Origin: Panulirus ornatus
Lineage: Eukaryota; Arthropoda; Malacostraca; Decapoda; Palinuridae
DNA length: 64,000 bases
Reading direction: 5' to 3'
Assembly: GCF_036320965.1 (NCBI RefSeq)
Contig: NC_092228.1
Coordinates: forward strand, 19,591,469 to 19,655,468
A program made the position numbers and the translations under genes. The notes under the pieces are model-generated. The model was not told the DNA's origin, ran no database searches, and saw only the letters and a program-made list of their open reading frames with translations. Positions 24,781 through 35,547 of the stretch are shown one piece after another (within the stretch, counting starts at the first letter, position 1; every line of letters begins with the position of its first letter).

Positions 24781-26714
24781 AAAAGTGAAGCACAGGATAT
24801 ATATCTTATAAAGAGTAGTAATGAAAGGTGAAGCACGAGCTAAACACCTAATGCAGTGTAATTCAGAAAGATAAAGCACTGGCTAGATGTCTAAGGCAGT
24901 GTATTTTTGAAAGGCGAAGCACTGGCTAAATATCTAATGTAGGGAAGTTATGAAAAGTGAAGCACAGGATATATATCTTATAAAGAGTAGTAATGAAAGG
25001 TGAAGCACGAGCTAAACACCTAATGCAGGATAGTTATAAAAGGTGAAGCACTGGCTAAATATCTAATGTAGGGAAGTTATGAAAAGTGAAGCACAGGATA
25101 TATATCTTATAAAGAGTAGTAATGAAAGGTGAAGCACGAGCTAAACACCTAATGCAGGATAGTTATAAAAGGTGAAGCACTGGCTAAATATCTAATGTAG
25201 GGAAGTTATGAAAGGTGAAGCACGAGCTAAACACCTAATGCAGGATAGTTATAAAAGGTGAAGCACTGGCTAAATATCTAATGTAGGGAAGTTATGAAAG
25301 GTGAAGCACGAGCTAAACACCTAATGCAGGATAGTTATAAAAGGTGAAGCACTGGCTAAATATCTAATGTAGGGAAGTTATGAAAGGTGAAGCACGAGCT
25401 AAACACCTAATGCAGTGTAATTCAGAAAGATAAAGCACTGGCTAGATGTCTAAGGCAGTGTATTTTTGAAAGGCGAAGCACTGGCTAAATATCTAATGTA
25501 GGGAAGTTATGAAAAGTGAAGCACAGGATATATATCTTATAAAGAGTAGTAATGAAAGGTGAAGCACGAGCTAAACACCTAATGCAGGATAGTTATAAAA
25601 GGTGAAGCACTGGCTAAATATCTAATGTAGGGAAGTTATGAAAAGTGAAGCACAGGATATATATCTTATAAAGAGTAGTAATGAAAGGTGAAGCACGAGC
25701 TAAACACCTAATGCAGTGTAATTCAGAAAGATAAAGCACTGGCTAGATGTCTAAGGCAGTGTATTTTTGAAAGGCGAAGCACTGGCTAAATATCTAATGT
25801 AGGGAAGTTATGAAAAGTGAAGCACAGGATATATATCTTATAAAGAGTAGTAATGAAAGGTGAAGCACGAGCTAAACACCTAATGCAGGATAGTTATAAA
25901 AGGTGAAGCACTGGCTAAATATCTAATGTAGGGAAGTTATGAAAGGTGAAGCACGAGCTAAACACCTAATGCAGGATAGTTATAAAAGGTGAAGCACTGG
26001 CTAAATATCTAATGTAGGGAAGTTATGAAAGGTGAAGCACGAGCTAAACACCTAATGCAGGATAGTTATAAAAGGTGAAGCACTGGCTAAATATCTAATG
26101 TAGGGAAGTTATGAAAGGTGAAGCACGAGCTAAACACCTAATGCAGGATAGTTATAAAAGGTGAAGCACTGGCTAAATATCTAATGTAGGGAAGTTATGA
26201 AAAGTGAAGCACAGGATATATATCTTATAAAGAGTAGTAATGAAAGGTGAAGCACGAGCTAAACACCTAATGCAGTGTAATTCAGAAAGATAAAGCACTG
26301 GCTAGATGTCTAAGGCAGTGTATTTTTGAAAGGCGAAGCACTGGCTAAATATCTAATGTAGGGAAGTTATGAAAGGTGAAGCACGAGCTAAACACCTAAT
26401 GCAGGATAGTTATAAAAGGTGAAGCACTGGCTAAATATCTAATGTAGGGAAGTTATGAAAGGTGAAGCACGAGCTAAACACCTAATGCAGGATAGTTATA
26501 AAAGGTGAAGCACTGGCTAAATATCTAATGTAGGGAAGTTATGAAAAGTGAAGCACAGGATATATATCTTATAAAGAGTAGTAATGAAAGGTGAAGCACG
26601 AGCTAAACACCTAATGCAGTGTAATTCAGAAAGATAAAGCACTGGCTAGATGTCTAAGGCAGTGTATTTTTGAAAGGCGAAGCACTGGCTAAATACCTAA
26701 TGCAGTATACAGGA
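24780..26714 (+). repeat. 43-bp satellite with higher-order structure, 45 monomers
   Basis: Monomers are exactly 43 bp with no insertion or deletion over about 1,935 bp. Six types are separable by their 3' halves: A (GCACGAGC...GCAGGATAGTTAT), B (GCACTGGC...GTAGGGAAGTTAT), C (GCACAGGATATATATC), D (...GCAGTGTAATTCA), E (GATAAAGCACTGGCTAGATG), F (GGCGAAGCACTGGC). Order: CDEF CAB CAB AB AB DEF CAB CDEF CAB AB AB AB CDEF AB AB CDEF. The modules CDEF and (C)AB recur as blocks, so whole modules have been copied. The first C monomer overlaps the end of the decayed LINE frame. Confidence 0.95.
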
Positions 26715-26965
26715 TATCCTGGTTAACATCAGGGTTGCATTCCTGGAAATGGGGAAATCACTGAGTGAACTGATTTTTCCCATACAAACTCATGTAAAAA
26801 GCCTTAACAGTTATATTTCTTTGAGCCAAACTTGGGAAGGTGTTCAATAATGAACAAAATAAAGTAATAACCAGCAAAGTATACAGCAGCACATGTAAAT
26901 ACATATAAATATTTTAATGTTAAAACACTGTACAGCATAAATCTCAGGAAAAGTGATCCTAAAAA
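26680..26965. repeat. Left copy of a 285-bp duplication
   Basis: The stretch beginning in the last satellite monomer and running through GGTTAACATCAGGGTTGC and GTTAAAACACTGTACAGC is repeated almost identically at 27,606-27,893, with one extra G in the right copy. The two diverge after AAAAAGGGCT. Confidence 0.9.
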
Positions 26966-27027
26966 GGGCTTAAAGAAGTGGACCAAGGTGGAGGGATGAG
27001 TGGTGGAGTTAGGTAGACAAAGTGAAA

Positions 27028-27200
27028 AGTAAAACACCTAATGCAGGATAGTTATAAAAGGTGAAGCACAGGCTACATATCTAATGAAGGGAAGTTATGA
27101 AAAGTGAAGCACAGGATATATATCTTATAAAGAGTAGTAATGAAAGGTGAAGCACTAGATATCTACCTAATGCAGGGTAGTTATGAAAGGTGAAGCATAA
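27028..27200 (+). repeat. Outlying satellite block
   Basis: About four 43-bp monomers related to A, B, C and a diverged fourth, separated from the main array by non-satellite DNA. It is followed by an RT fragment of the LINE-A type. Confidence 0.85.
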
Positions 27201-27204
27201 GCTT

Positions 27205-27340
27205 GTGAGTGTTCAAACTACAAAGGCATAAATTTGCTGAGTATTCCTGTGAAATTATATGGGAGGGTATTGACTGAGAGGGTGAAGGTATGTGTAGAGC
27301 ATCAGGCTGGGGAAGTGCAGTGTAGTTTTAGGATTTGTAT
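27205..27340 (+). mobile_element. Short RT fragment inside the satellite region
   Basis: The plus strand carries the equivalent of CSNYRGISLLSIPGKLYGRV and the following segment: GTGTTCAAACTACAAAGGC, then GAAATTATATGGGAGGGTAT and GTAGAGCATCAGGCTGGGG. It is diverged from LINE-A and has no open frame. Confidence 0.75.
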
Positions 27341-27365
27341 TCTTTTTTAATGAAAAGCATAAATA

Positions 27366-27893
27366 TGAAAAATCCTAAAAAGGGCTTAAAGAAGTGGACC
27401 AAGGTGGAGGGATGAGTGGTGGAGTTAGGTAGACAAAGTGAAAAGTAAAACACCTAATGCAGGATAGTTATAAAAGGTGAAGCACTGGCTAAATATCTAA
27501 TGTAGGGAAGTTATGAAAGGTGAAGCACGAGCTAAACACCTAATGCAGTGTAATTCAGAAAGATAAAGCACTGGCTAGATGTCTAAGGCAGTGTATTTTT
27601 GAAAGGCGAAGCACTGGCTAAATACCTAATGCAGTATACAGGGATATCCTGGTTAACATCAGGGTTGCATTCCTGGAAATGGGGAAATCACTGAGTGAAC
27701 TGATTTTTCCCATACAAACTCATGTAAAAAGCCTTAACAGTTATATTTCTTTGAGCCAAACTTGGGAAGGTGTTCAATAATGAACAAAATAAAGTAATAA
27801 CCAGCAAAGTATACAGCAGCACATGTAAATACATATAAATATTTTAATGTTAAAACACTGTACAGCATAAATCTCAGGAAAAGTGATCCTAAA
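27366..27893 (+). repeat. Satellite block plus right copy of the duplication
   Basis: It starts with a second copy of the CCTAAAAAGGGCTTAAAGAA stretch found at about 26,957-27,070, continues with monomers A, B, D, E and F, and ends with the 285-bp duplicated unit. Together with the left copy this shows that satellite and flank were duplicated as one segment. Confidence 0.85.
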
Positions 27894-28185
27894 AAGGGCT
27901 AACAGAAATGGAGTGAGGCAGAGGGATGAGTGGCAGAGTTAGGCAAAATGGCAGGACCATCAGTGGATGAAACTACAAATGAAAGTGTAATCTAGTTTGT
28001 TGACCCCATTTTTGGGCTCTATCATCACCAGTCAGACAGAACAAGAAATCTGTACTACAGTATTTATGGAATCTTTTACAAAGACTTAGATACAAGCCTA
28101 AACCACTTTGAAGGGTATGTCCTTGACCGTGTATGACCTTGTCCCTGAGACATTAAGGATGTTGAATATGGCTATGAAATGTGAA
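27894..28185. other. Unique-looking spacer
   Basis: No recognised motif; no open frame beyond chance. Confidence 0.4.
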
Positions 28186-28187
28186 TC

Positions 28188-28189
<2 letters not shown>

Positions 28190-28234
<45 letters not shown>

Positions 28235-28262
28235 TAATAAAAATAATAATAATAATAATAAT
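28190..28262. repeat. (AAT)n microsatellite
   Basis: About 24 AAT units with two imperfect ones. It lies at the 3' end of the antisense LINE tail that follows. Confidence 0.95.
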
Positions 28263-28264
28263 AT

Positions 28265-28480
28265 CTTTGTTTTATCATACTTGATTGCCGTTTCCCACGT
28301 CAGTGAGGTAGTGCCAGGAAACAGGCAAAGAATGGCCCATCCACTCATATACACACATATATACATGCATAAATGCCAATACATGCACATATACACAAGT
28401 ATACATATCAACAAATACAGAGACATATACATATATAAACACATGTACATATTCATTCCTGTTTGCCTTCATCCATTTCT
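28265..28480 (-). mobile_element. 3' tail of a diverged LINE-A relative (LINE-B tail)
   Basis: On the minus strand the hairpin is CTGTTTCC...GGGAAACGG with the loop segment GCACTACCTCACTG, followed by CAAGTATGATAAAAC and (ATT)n. Upstream is a TATATGTG-rich stretch like the LINE-A 3' UTR. No coding part remains. Confidence 0.8.
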
Positions 28481-28494
28481 AGGGCTAACCCGCC

Positions 28495-28995
28495 CCACAG
28501 GAAGAATATGGTTGAGATAGCTGAAAAGAACATGGTAAAATGGTTTGGACATATGGAGAGCATGAGCTGAGGCTGGGCTGACAAAAAGGATATATGAGAA
28601 GTGGAGGGTTTGAACCTATAGAGAGAGAGCTGAGGATGGGTTAACAAAGAGGATATATCAGAAGTGGAGGATACGAGCAGAAAGGGGAGGACCAAACTGG
28701 AAATGGAAGGATGGAATGAAAAAGATTTTGAGCGCATGGGGTTTCAACATGCAAGAAGGTGAAAGACGTGCGCAGGATAGAGTGAAGTGGAGTGGTGAGA
28801 TATGCAGGGGATGACATGTCAATGGACTGCATCAGTGCATATGAAGCATTCTGGGCAATCCTTGGAAAGCTCTCTGGGGCCTGGTTGTGGATATGAGGTT
28901 GTGGTTCTGGTGCATTACTCATGACAGCTTGAGAATGGATGGGAGAGAATGAGGTCTTTTCTATTTCTGTTCTTAGCAATGCCTTGCTAATGTAA
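28495..28995 (+). mobile_element. C-terminal fragment of a diverged LINE-A relative
   Basis: The plus strand shows blocks equivalent to VEIAEKNMVKWFGHMES, then a partial duplicated stretch (the LTKRIY.K.EG block occurs twice, about 80 bp apart), then GRPNWKWKDGMKKIL and the 3' UTR start. There are frameshifts and the copy stops short of the hairpin. Confidence 0.75.
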
Positions 28996-29049
28996 GAAAT
29001 GGCAAAAAAGTTTGAAAAAATAATAGCAGTAGGAGCAGCAATAATTATA

Positions 29050-32000
29050 ATAATAATAATAATTTATATTTATTTATTTATTTTTATTTTGCTTTGTTGC
29101 TGTCTCCCGTGTTTGCGAGGTAGCGCAAGGAAACAGACGAAAGAAATGGCCCAACCCACCCCCATACACAATGTATGTACATACACGTCCACACACGCAA
29201 ATATACATACCTATACATCTCAATGTACACATATATATACACACACAGACACAAACATATACACCCATGCACACAATTCACACTGTCTGCCTTTATTCAT
29301 TCCCATCGCCACCTCGCCACACATGGAATACCATCCCCCTCCCCCCTCATGTGTGCGAGGTAGCACTAAGAAAAGACAAAAAAGGCCCCATTCGTTCACA
29401 CTCAGTCTCTAGCTGTCATTCAATAATGCACCGAAACCACAGCTCCCTTTCCACATCCAGGCCCCACACACTTTGCATGGTTTACCCCAGACGCTTCACA
29501 TGCCCTGGTTCAATCCACTGACAGCACATCGACCCCGGTATACCACATCGTTCCAATTCACTCTATTCCTTGCATGCCTTTCACCCTCCTGCATGTTCAG
29601 GCCCCGATCACTCAAAATCTTTTTCACTTCATCTTTCCACCTCCAATTTGGTCTCCCACTTCTCCTCGTTCCCTCCACCTCTGACACATATATCCTCTTG
29701 GTCAATCTTTCCTCACTCATTCTCTCCATGTGACCAAACCATTTCAAAACACCCTCTTCTGCTTACTCAACCACACTCTTTTTATTTCCACACATCTCTC
29801 TCACCCTTACATTACTTACTCGATCAAACCACCTCACACCACATATTGTCCTCAAACATCTCATTTCAAGCACATCCACCCTCCTGCGCACAACTCTATC
29901 CATAGCCCACGCCTCGCAACCATACAACATTGTTGGAACCACTATTCCTTCAAACATACCCATTTTTGCTTTCCGAGATAATGTTCTCGACTTCCAAACA
30001 TTCTTCAAGGCTCCCAGAATTTTCGCCCCCTCCCCCACCCTATGATTCACTTCCGCTTCCATGGTTCCATCCGCTGCCAGATCCACTCCCAGATATCTAA
30101 AACACTTCACTTCCTCCAGCTTTTCTCCATTCAAACTTAACTCCCAATCGACTTGACCCTCAACCCTACTGTACCTAATAACCTTGCTCTTATTCACATT
30201 TACTCTTAACTTTCTTCTTTCACAAACTTTACCAAACTCAGTCACCAGCTTCAGCAGTTTCTTACATGAATCAGCCACCAGCGCTGTATCATCAGCGAAC
30301 AACAACTGACTCACTTCCCAAGCTCTCTTATCCACAACAGACTGCATACTTGCCCCTCTTTCCAAAACTCTTGCATTCACCTCCCTAACAACCTCATCCA
30401 TAAACAAATTAAACAACCATGGAGACATCACACACCCCTGCCGCAAACCTACATTCACTGAGAACCAATCACTTTCCTCTCTTCCTACACGTACACATGC
30501 CTTACATCCTCGATAAAAACTTTTCACTGCTCCTAACAACTTGCCTCCCACACCATATATTCTTAATACCTTCCACAGAGCATCTCTATCAACTCTATCA
30601 TATGCCTTCTCCAGATCCATAAATGCTACATACAAATCCATTTGCTTTTCTAAGTATTTCTTGCATACATTCTTCAAAGCAAACACCTGATCCACACATC
30701 CTCTACCACTTCTGAAACCACACTGCTCTTCCCCAATCTGATGCTCTGTACATGCCTTCACCCTCTCAATCAATACCCTCCCATATAATTTACCAGGAAT
30801 ACTCAACAAACTTATACCTCTGTAATTTGAGCATTCACCTTTGTCCCCTTTGCCTTTGTACAATGGCACTATGCAAGCATTCCGCCAATCCTCAGGCACC
30901 TCACCATGAGTCATACATACATTAAATAACCTTACCAACCAGTCAACAATACAGTCACCCCCTTTATTAATAAATTCCACTGCAATGCCATCCAAACCTG
31001 CTGCCTTGCCGGCTTTCATCTTCCGTAAAGCTTTTACTACCTCTTCTCTATTTACCAAATCATTTTCCCTAACCCTCTCACTTTGCACACCACCTCGACC
31101 AAGACACCCCACATCTGTCACTCTATCATCAAACACATTCAACAAACCTTCAAAATACTCACTCCATCTCCTTCTGACATCACCACTACTTGTTATCACC
31201 TCCCCATTTGCCCCCTTCACTGAAGTTCCCATTTGCTCCCTTGTCTTACGCACTTTATTTACCTCCTTCCAAAACATCTTATTCTCCCTGAAATTTAATG
31301 ACACTCTCTCACCCCAACTCTCAGTTGCCCTCTTTTTCACCTCTTGCACCTTTCTCTTGACCTCCTGCCTCTTTCTTTTATACCTCTCCCACTCATTTGC
31401 ACCCTTTCCCTGCAAAAATCGTTCAAATGCCTCTCTCTTCTCTTTCACTAATAATCTTACTTCTTCATTCCATCACTCACTACCTTTTCTAATTAACCCA
31501 CTTCCCACGCTTCTCATGCCACAAGCATCTTTTGTGCAAGCCATCACTGCTTCCCTAAATACATCCCATTCCTCCCCCACTCCCCTTACCTCCTTTGTTC
31601 TCACCTTTTTCCATTCTGTACTCAAGTCTCTCCTGCTACTTCCTCATACAAGTCTCCTTCCCAAGCTCACTTACTCTCACCACTCTCTTCACCCCAACAT
31701 TCTCTCTTCTTTTCTGAAAACCCCCACAAATCTTCACCTTTGCTTCCACAAGATAATTATCAGACATCCCTCCAGTTGCACCTCTCAGCACATTAACATC
31801 CAAAAGTCTCTCTTTCATGCGTCTATCAATTAACACGTAATCCAATAACGCTCTCTGGCCATCTCTCCTACTTACATATGTATACTTATGTATATCTCGC
31901 TTTTTAAACCAGGTATTCCCAATCACCAGTCCTTTTTCAGCACGTAAATCTACAAGCTCTTCACCATTTCCATTTACAACACTGAAAACTCCATGTATAC

Positions 32001-32643
32001 CAATTATTCCCTCAACTGCCACATTACTCACCTTTGCATTCAAATCACCCATCACTATAACCCGGTCTTGTGCATCAAAACCACTAACACACTCATTCAG
32101 CTGCTCCCAAAACACTTGCCTCTCATGATCTTTCTTCTCATGCCCAGGTGCATATGCACCAATAATCACCCATCTCTCTCCATCAACTTTCAGTTTTACC
32201 CATATCAATCTAGAATTTACTTTCTTACACTCTATCACATAGTCCCACAACTTCTGATTCAGGAGTAGTGCTACTCCTTCCCTTGCTCTTCTCCTCTCAC
32301 TAACCCCTGACTTTACTCCCAAGACATTCCCAAACCACTCTTCCCCTTTACCCTTTAGCTTCATTTCACTCAGAGCCAAAACATCCAGGTTCCTTTCCTC
32401 AAACATACTACCTATCTCTCCTTTTTTCTCATCTTGGTTACATCCACACACATTTAGACACCCCAATCTGAGCCTTCGAGGAGGATGAGCACTCCTCGCG
32501 TGACTCCTTCTTCTGTTTCCCCTTTAAGAAAGTTAAAATACAAGGAGGGGAGGGTTTCTGGCCCCCCGCTCCCGTCCTCTTTAGTCGCCTTCTACAACAC
32601 GTGAGGAATGCGTGGGAAGTATTCTTAATCCCCTATCCTCAGG
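29050..32643 (-). mobile_element. LINE-A copy 12, the only copy with the element 5' end; endonuclease and RT
   Basis: This is the most complete copy. On minus, a 180-bp leader (GGGATAGGGGATTAAG...) leads to the endonuclease with CLNVCGCN, ALSEMKLKG, GAYAPG, VMGDLNAKV, LLDYVLID and GMSDNY. The catalytic SDH histidine is replaced by Asn here but kept in copy 7. An inserted base near 31,625 and a TGG-to-TGA change near 31,475 break the frame. The RT is then open for about 560 residues to a stop after KKSVVE. The 3' UTR is the long form with both hairpins. There is no ATG near the endonuclease start in this copy and no separate ORF1. An RTE-like single-ORF plan fits best. Confidence 0.93.
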
Positions 32644-32660
32644 GATAGGGGATTAAGAAT
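32621..32660. repeat. Perfect 18-bp palindrome at the LINE 5' ends
   Basis: ATTCTTAATCCCCTATCC, a 4-nt spacer TCAG, then GGATAGGGGATTAAGAAT. The left arm is the 5' end of antisense copy 12 and the right arm is the same 5' end in sense orientation, followed by (AAT)n and then a truncated sense copy. Confidence 0.95.
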
Positions 32661-32708
32661 AATAATAATTAATAATAATAATAATAATTAATAATAATGA
32701 TAATAATA
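32660..32708. repeat. (AAT)n between head-to-head LINE copies
   Basis: AAT units with some AATT interruptions, about 48 bp, joining the palindrome to copy 13. Confidence 0.95.
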
Positions 32709-35430
32709 GGCACGCAAAAAAGAGACTTTTGGATGTTAATGTGCTGAGAGGTGCAACTGGAGGGACGAAGGTGAAGATTTGTAGAGGTTTTCAAAAAAGA
32801 AGAGAGAATGTTGGAGTGAAGAGAGTGGTGAGAGTAAGTGAGCTTGGGAAGGAGACTTGTGTGAGGAAGTACCAGGAGAGACTGAGTACAGAATGGAAAA
32901 AGGTGAGAACAAAGGAGGTAAGGGGAGTGAGGGAGGAATGGGATGCATTTAGGGAAGCAGTGCTGGCTTGCGCAAAAGATGCTTGTGGTATGAGAAGCGT
33001 GGGAGTGGGCAGATTAGAAAGGGTAGTGAGTGGTGGGATGAAGAAGTAAGATTATTAATGAAAGAGAAGAGAGAGGCATTTGGACAATTTTTGCAGGGAA
33101 ATAATGCAAATGAGTGGGAGATGTATAAAAGAAAGAGGTAGGAGGTCAAGACAAAGGTGCAAGAGGTGAAAAAGAGGGCAAATGAGAGTTGGGGTGAGAG
33201 AGTATCATCAAATTTTAGGGAGAATAAAAAGATGTTTTGGAAGGAGGTAAATAAAGTGTGTAAGACAAGGGAACAAATAGGAACTTCAGTGAAGGGGGCT
33301 AATGGGGAGGTGATAACAAGTAGTGGTGATGTGAGGAGGTGGAGTGAGTACTTTGAAGTTTTGTTGAATGTGTTTGATGATAGAGTGGCAGATATAGGTT
33401 GTTTTGGTCGAGGTGGTGTGCAAAGTGAGAGGGTTAGGGAAAATGATTTGGTAAACAGAGAAGAGGTAGTAAAAGCTTTGCGGAAGATGAAAGCCAGCAA
33501 GGCAGCGGGTTTGGATAATATTGCAGTGGAATTTATAAAAAAAAGGGGGCGACTGTGTTGTTGGTAAGGTTATTTAATGTATGTATGATTCATGATGAGG
33601 TGCCTGAGGATTGGCAGAATGCTTGCATAGTGCCATTGTAGAAAGGCAAAGGGGACAAAGGTGAGTGCTCAAATTACAGAGGTATAAGTTTGTTGAGTAT
33701 TCCTGGCAAATTATATGGGAGGGTATTGATTGAGAGGGTGAAGGCATGTACAGAGCATCAGATTGGGGAAGAGCAATGTGGTTTCAGAAGTGGTAGAGGA
33801 TGTGTGGATCAGGTATTTGCTTTGAGGAATGTATGTGAGAAATACTTAGAAAAGCAAATGGATTTGTATGTAGCATTTATGGATTTGAAGAAGGCATATG
33901 ATAGAGTTGATAGAGATGCTCGGTGGAAGGTATTAAGAATATATGGTGTGGGAGGCAGGTTGTTAGAAGCAGTGAAAAGTTTTTATCGAGGATGTAAGGC
34001 ATGTGTACGTGTAGGGAGAGAGGAAAGTGATTGGTTCTCAGTGAATGTAGGTTTGCGGCAGGGGTGTGTGATGTCTCCATGGTTGTTTAATTTGTTTATG
34101 GATGGGGTTGTTAGGGAGGTGAATGCAAGAGTTTTGGAAAGAGGGGCAAGTATACAGTCTGTTGTGGATGAGAGAGCTTGGGAAGTGAGTCAATTGTTGT
34201 TCGCTGATGATACAGCACTGGTGGCTGATTCATGTGACAAACTGCAGAAGTTGGTGACTGAGTTTGGTAGAGTGTGTGAAAGAAGATAGTTGAGAGTAAA
34301 TGTGAATAAGAGGAAGGTTATTAGGTACAATAAGGTTGAGGGTCAAGTCAATTGGGAGGTAAGTTTGAATCGAGAAAAACTGGAGGAAGTGAAGTGTTTT
34401 AGATATCTGGGAGTGGATTTGGCAGTAGGTGGAACCATGGAAGAGGAAGAGAATCATAGGGTGGGGGAGGGGGTGAAAATTCTGGGAGTCTTGAAGAATA
34501 TGTGGAAGTCGAGAATGTTATCTCGGAAAGCAAAAATGGGTATGTTTGAAGGAGTAGTGGTTCCAACAATGTTGTATGGTTGCGTGGCATGGGCTATGGA
34601 TAGAGATGTGCACAGGAGGGTGGATGTGCTGGAAATGAGATGTTTGAGGACAATATGTGGTGTGAAGTGGTTTGATCGAGTAAGTAATAATAGGGTAAGA
34701 GAGATGTGTGGTAATAAAAAGAGTGTGGTTGAGAGAGCAGAAGAAAGTGTTTTGAAATGGTTTGGTCACATGGAGAGAATGAGTGAGGAAAGATTGACAA
34801 AGAGGATATATGTGTTGGAGGTGGAGGGAACAAGGAGAAGTGGGAGACCAAATTGGAGGTGGAAAGATGGAGTGAAAAAGATTTTGAGTGATCAGGGCCT
34901 GAACATGCAGGAGGGTGAAAGGCGTGCAAGGAATAGAGTGAATTGGAATGATGTGGTATACCGGGGTCGACGTGCTGTGAATGGATTTAACCAGGGCATG
35001 TGAAGCGTCTGGGGTAAACCATGGAAAGTTCTGTGGGGCCTGGATGTGGAAAGGGAGCTGTGGTTTCGGTGAATTATTACATGACAGCTAGAGACTGAGT
35101 GTGAATGAATGGGGCCTTTGTTGTCCTTTCCTAGCGCTAACTCGCACACATGAGGGGGAAGGGGGTTGTTATTTCATGTGTGGTGAGGTGGCGATGGGAA
35201 TGATAAAGGCAGACAGTATGAATTATGTACATGTGTATACATGTATATGTCTGTGTGTGTGTGTATATATATGTATACGTTGAGATGTATAGGTATGTAT
35301 ATTTGCGTGTGTGGATGTGTATGTATATACATGTTTATGTGGGTGGGTTGGGTCATTCTTTCATCTGTTTCCTTGCGCTACCTCGCTAACGCTGGAGACA
35401 GTGACAAAGCAAAATAAGAAAAAAAAAATA
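32709..35430 (+). mobile_element. LINE-A copy 13, endonuclease end through 3' UTR, frameshifted
   Basis: It begins in the endonuclease at the ERLLDVNVLRGATGG block and lacks the SDH motif because of a small deletion. The linker, RT (RQGCVMSPW, FADDTALVAD) and C-terminus (KWFGHMERM, GRPNWRW) follow, with breaks near 33,005, 33,140, 33,540-33,640 and a stop near 34,288. The 3' UTR is the long form with two hairpins, and the tail is A-rich running into (AAT)n. Confidence 0.92.
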
Positions 35431-35434
35431 ATAA

Positions 35435-35495
35435 TAATAATAACAACAACAATAATCATAATGAGTAATAAAAGTACTGAAATAATTCAAATACA

Positions 35496-35546
<51 letters not shown>
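35435..35546. repeat. (AAT)n tail and junction
   Basis: Two AAT runs with AAC and unique bases between. The first is the tail of copy 13; the second abuts the truncated 5' end of copy 14. Confidence 0.9.

Positions 35547-35547
<1 letters not shown>

Noticed and set aside
24780..26714. CRISPR-like array
   Set aside because: Repeats are contiguous 43-bp monomers without unique spacers, in eukaryotic DNA. It is a satellite.
28287..28330. A true let-7 precursor on the plus strand
   Set aside because: Only the first nine bases match let-7 and the hairpin is about 40 nt, too short for a Dicer precursor.
32460..32645. HDV-like or hammerhead ribozyme at the LINE 5' end
   Set aside because: Some LINEs have one, but I could not find a fitting P1/P2 pairing or hammerhead core in the leader. 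A structural search (Infernal/RNArobo) would decide.
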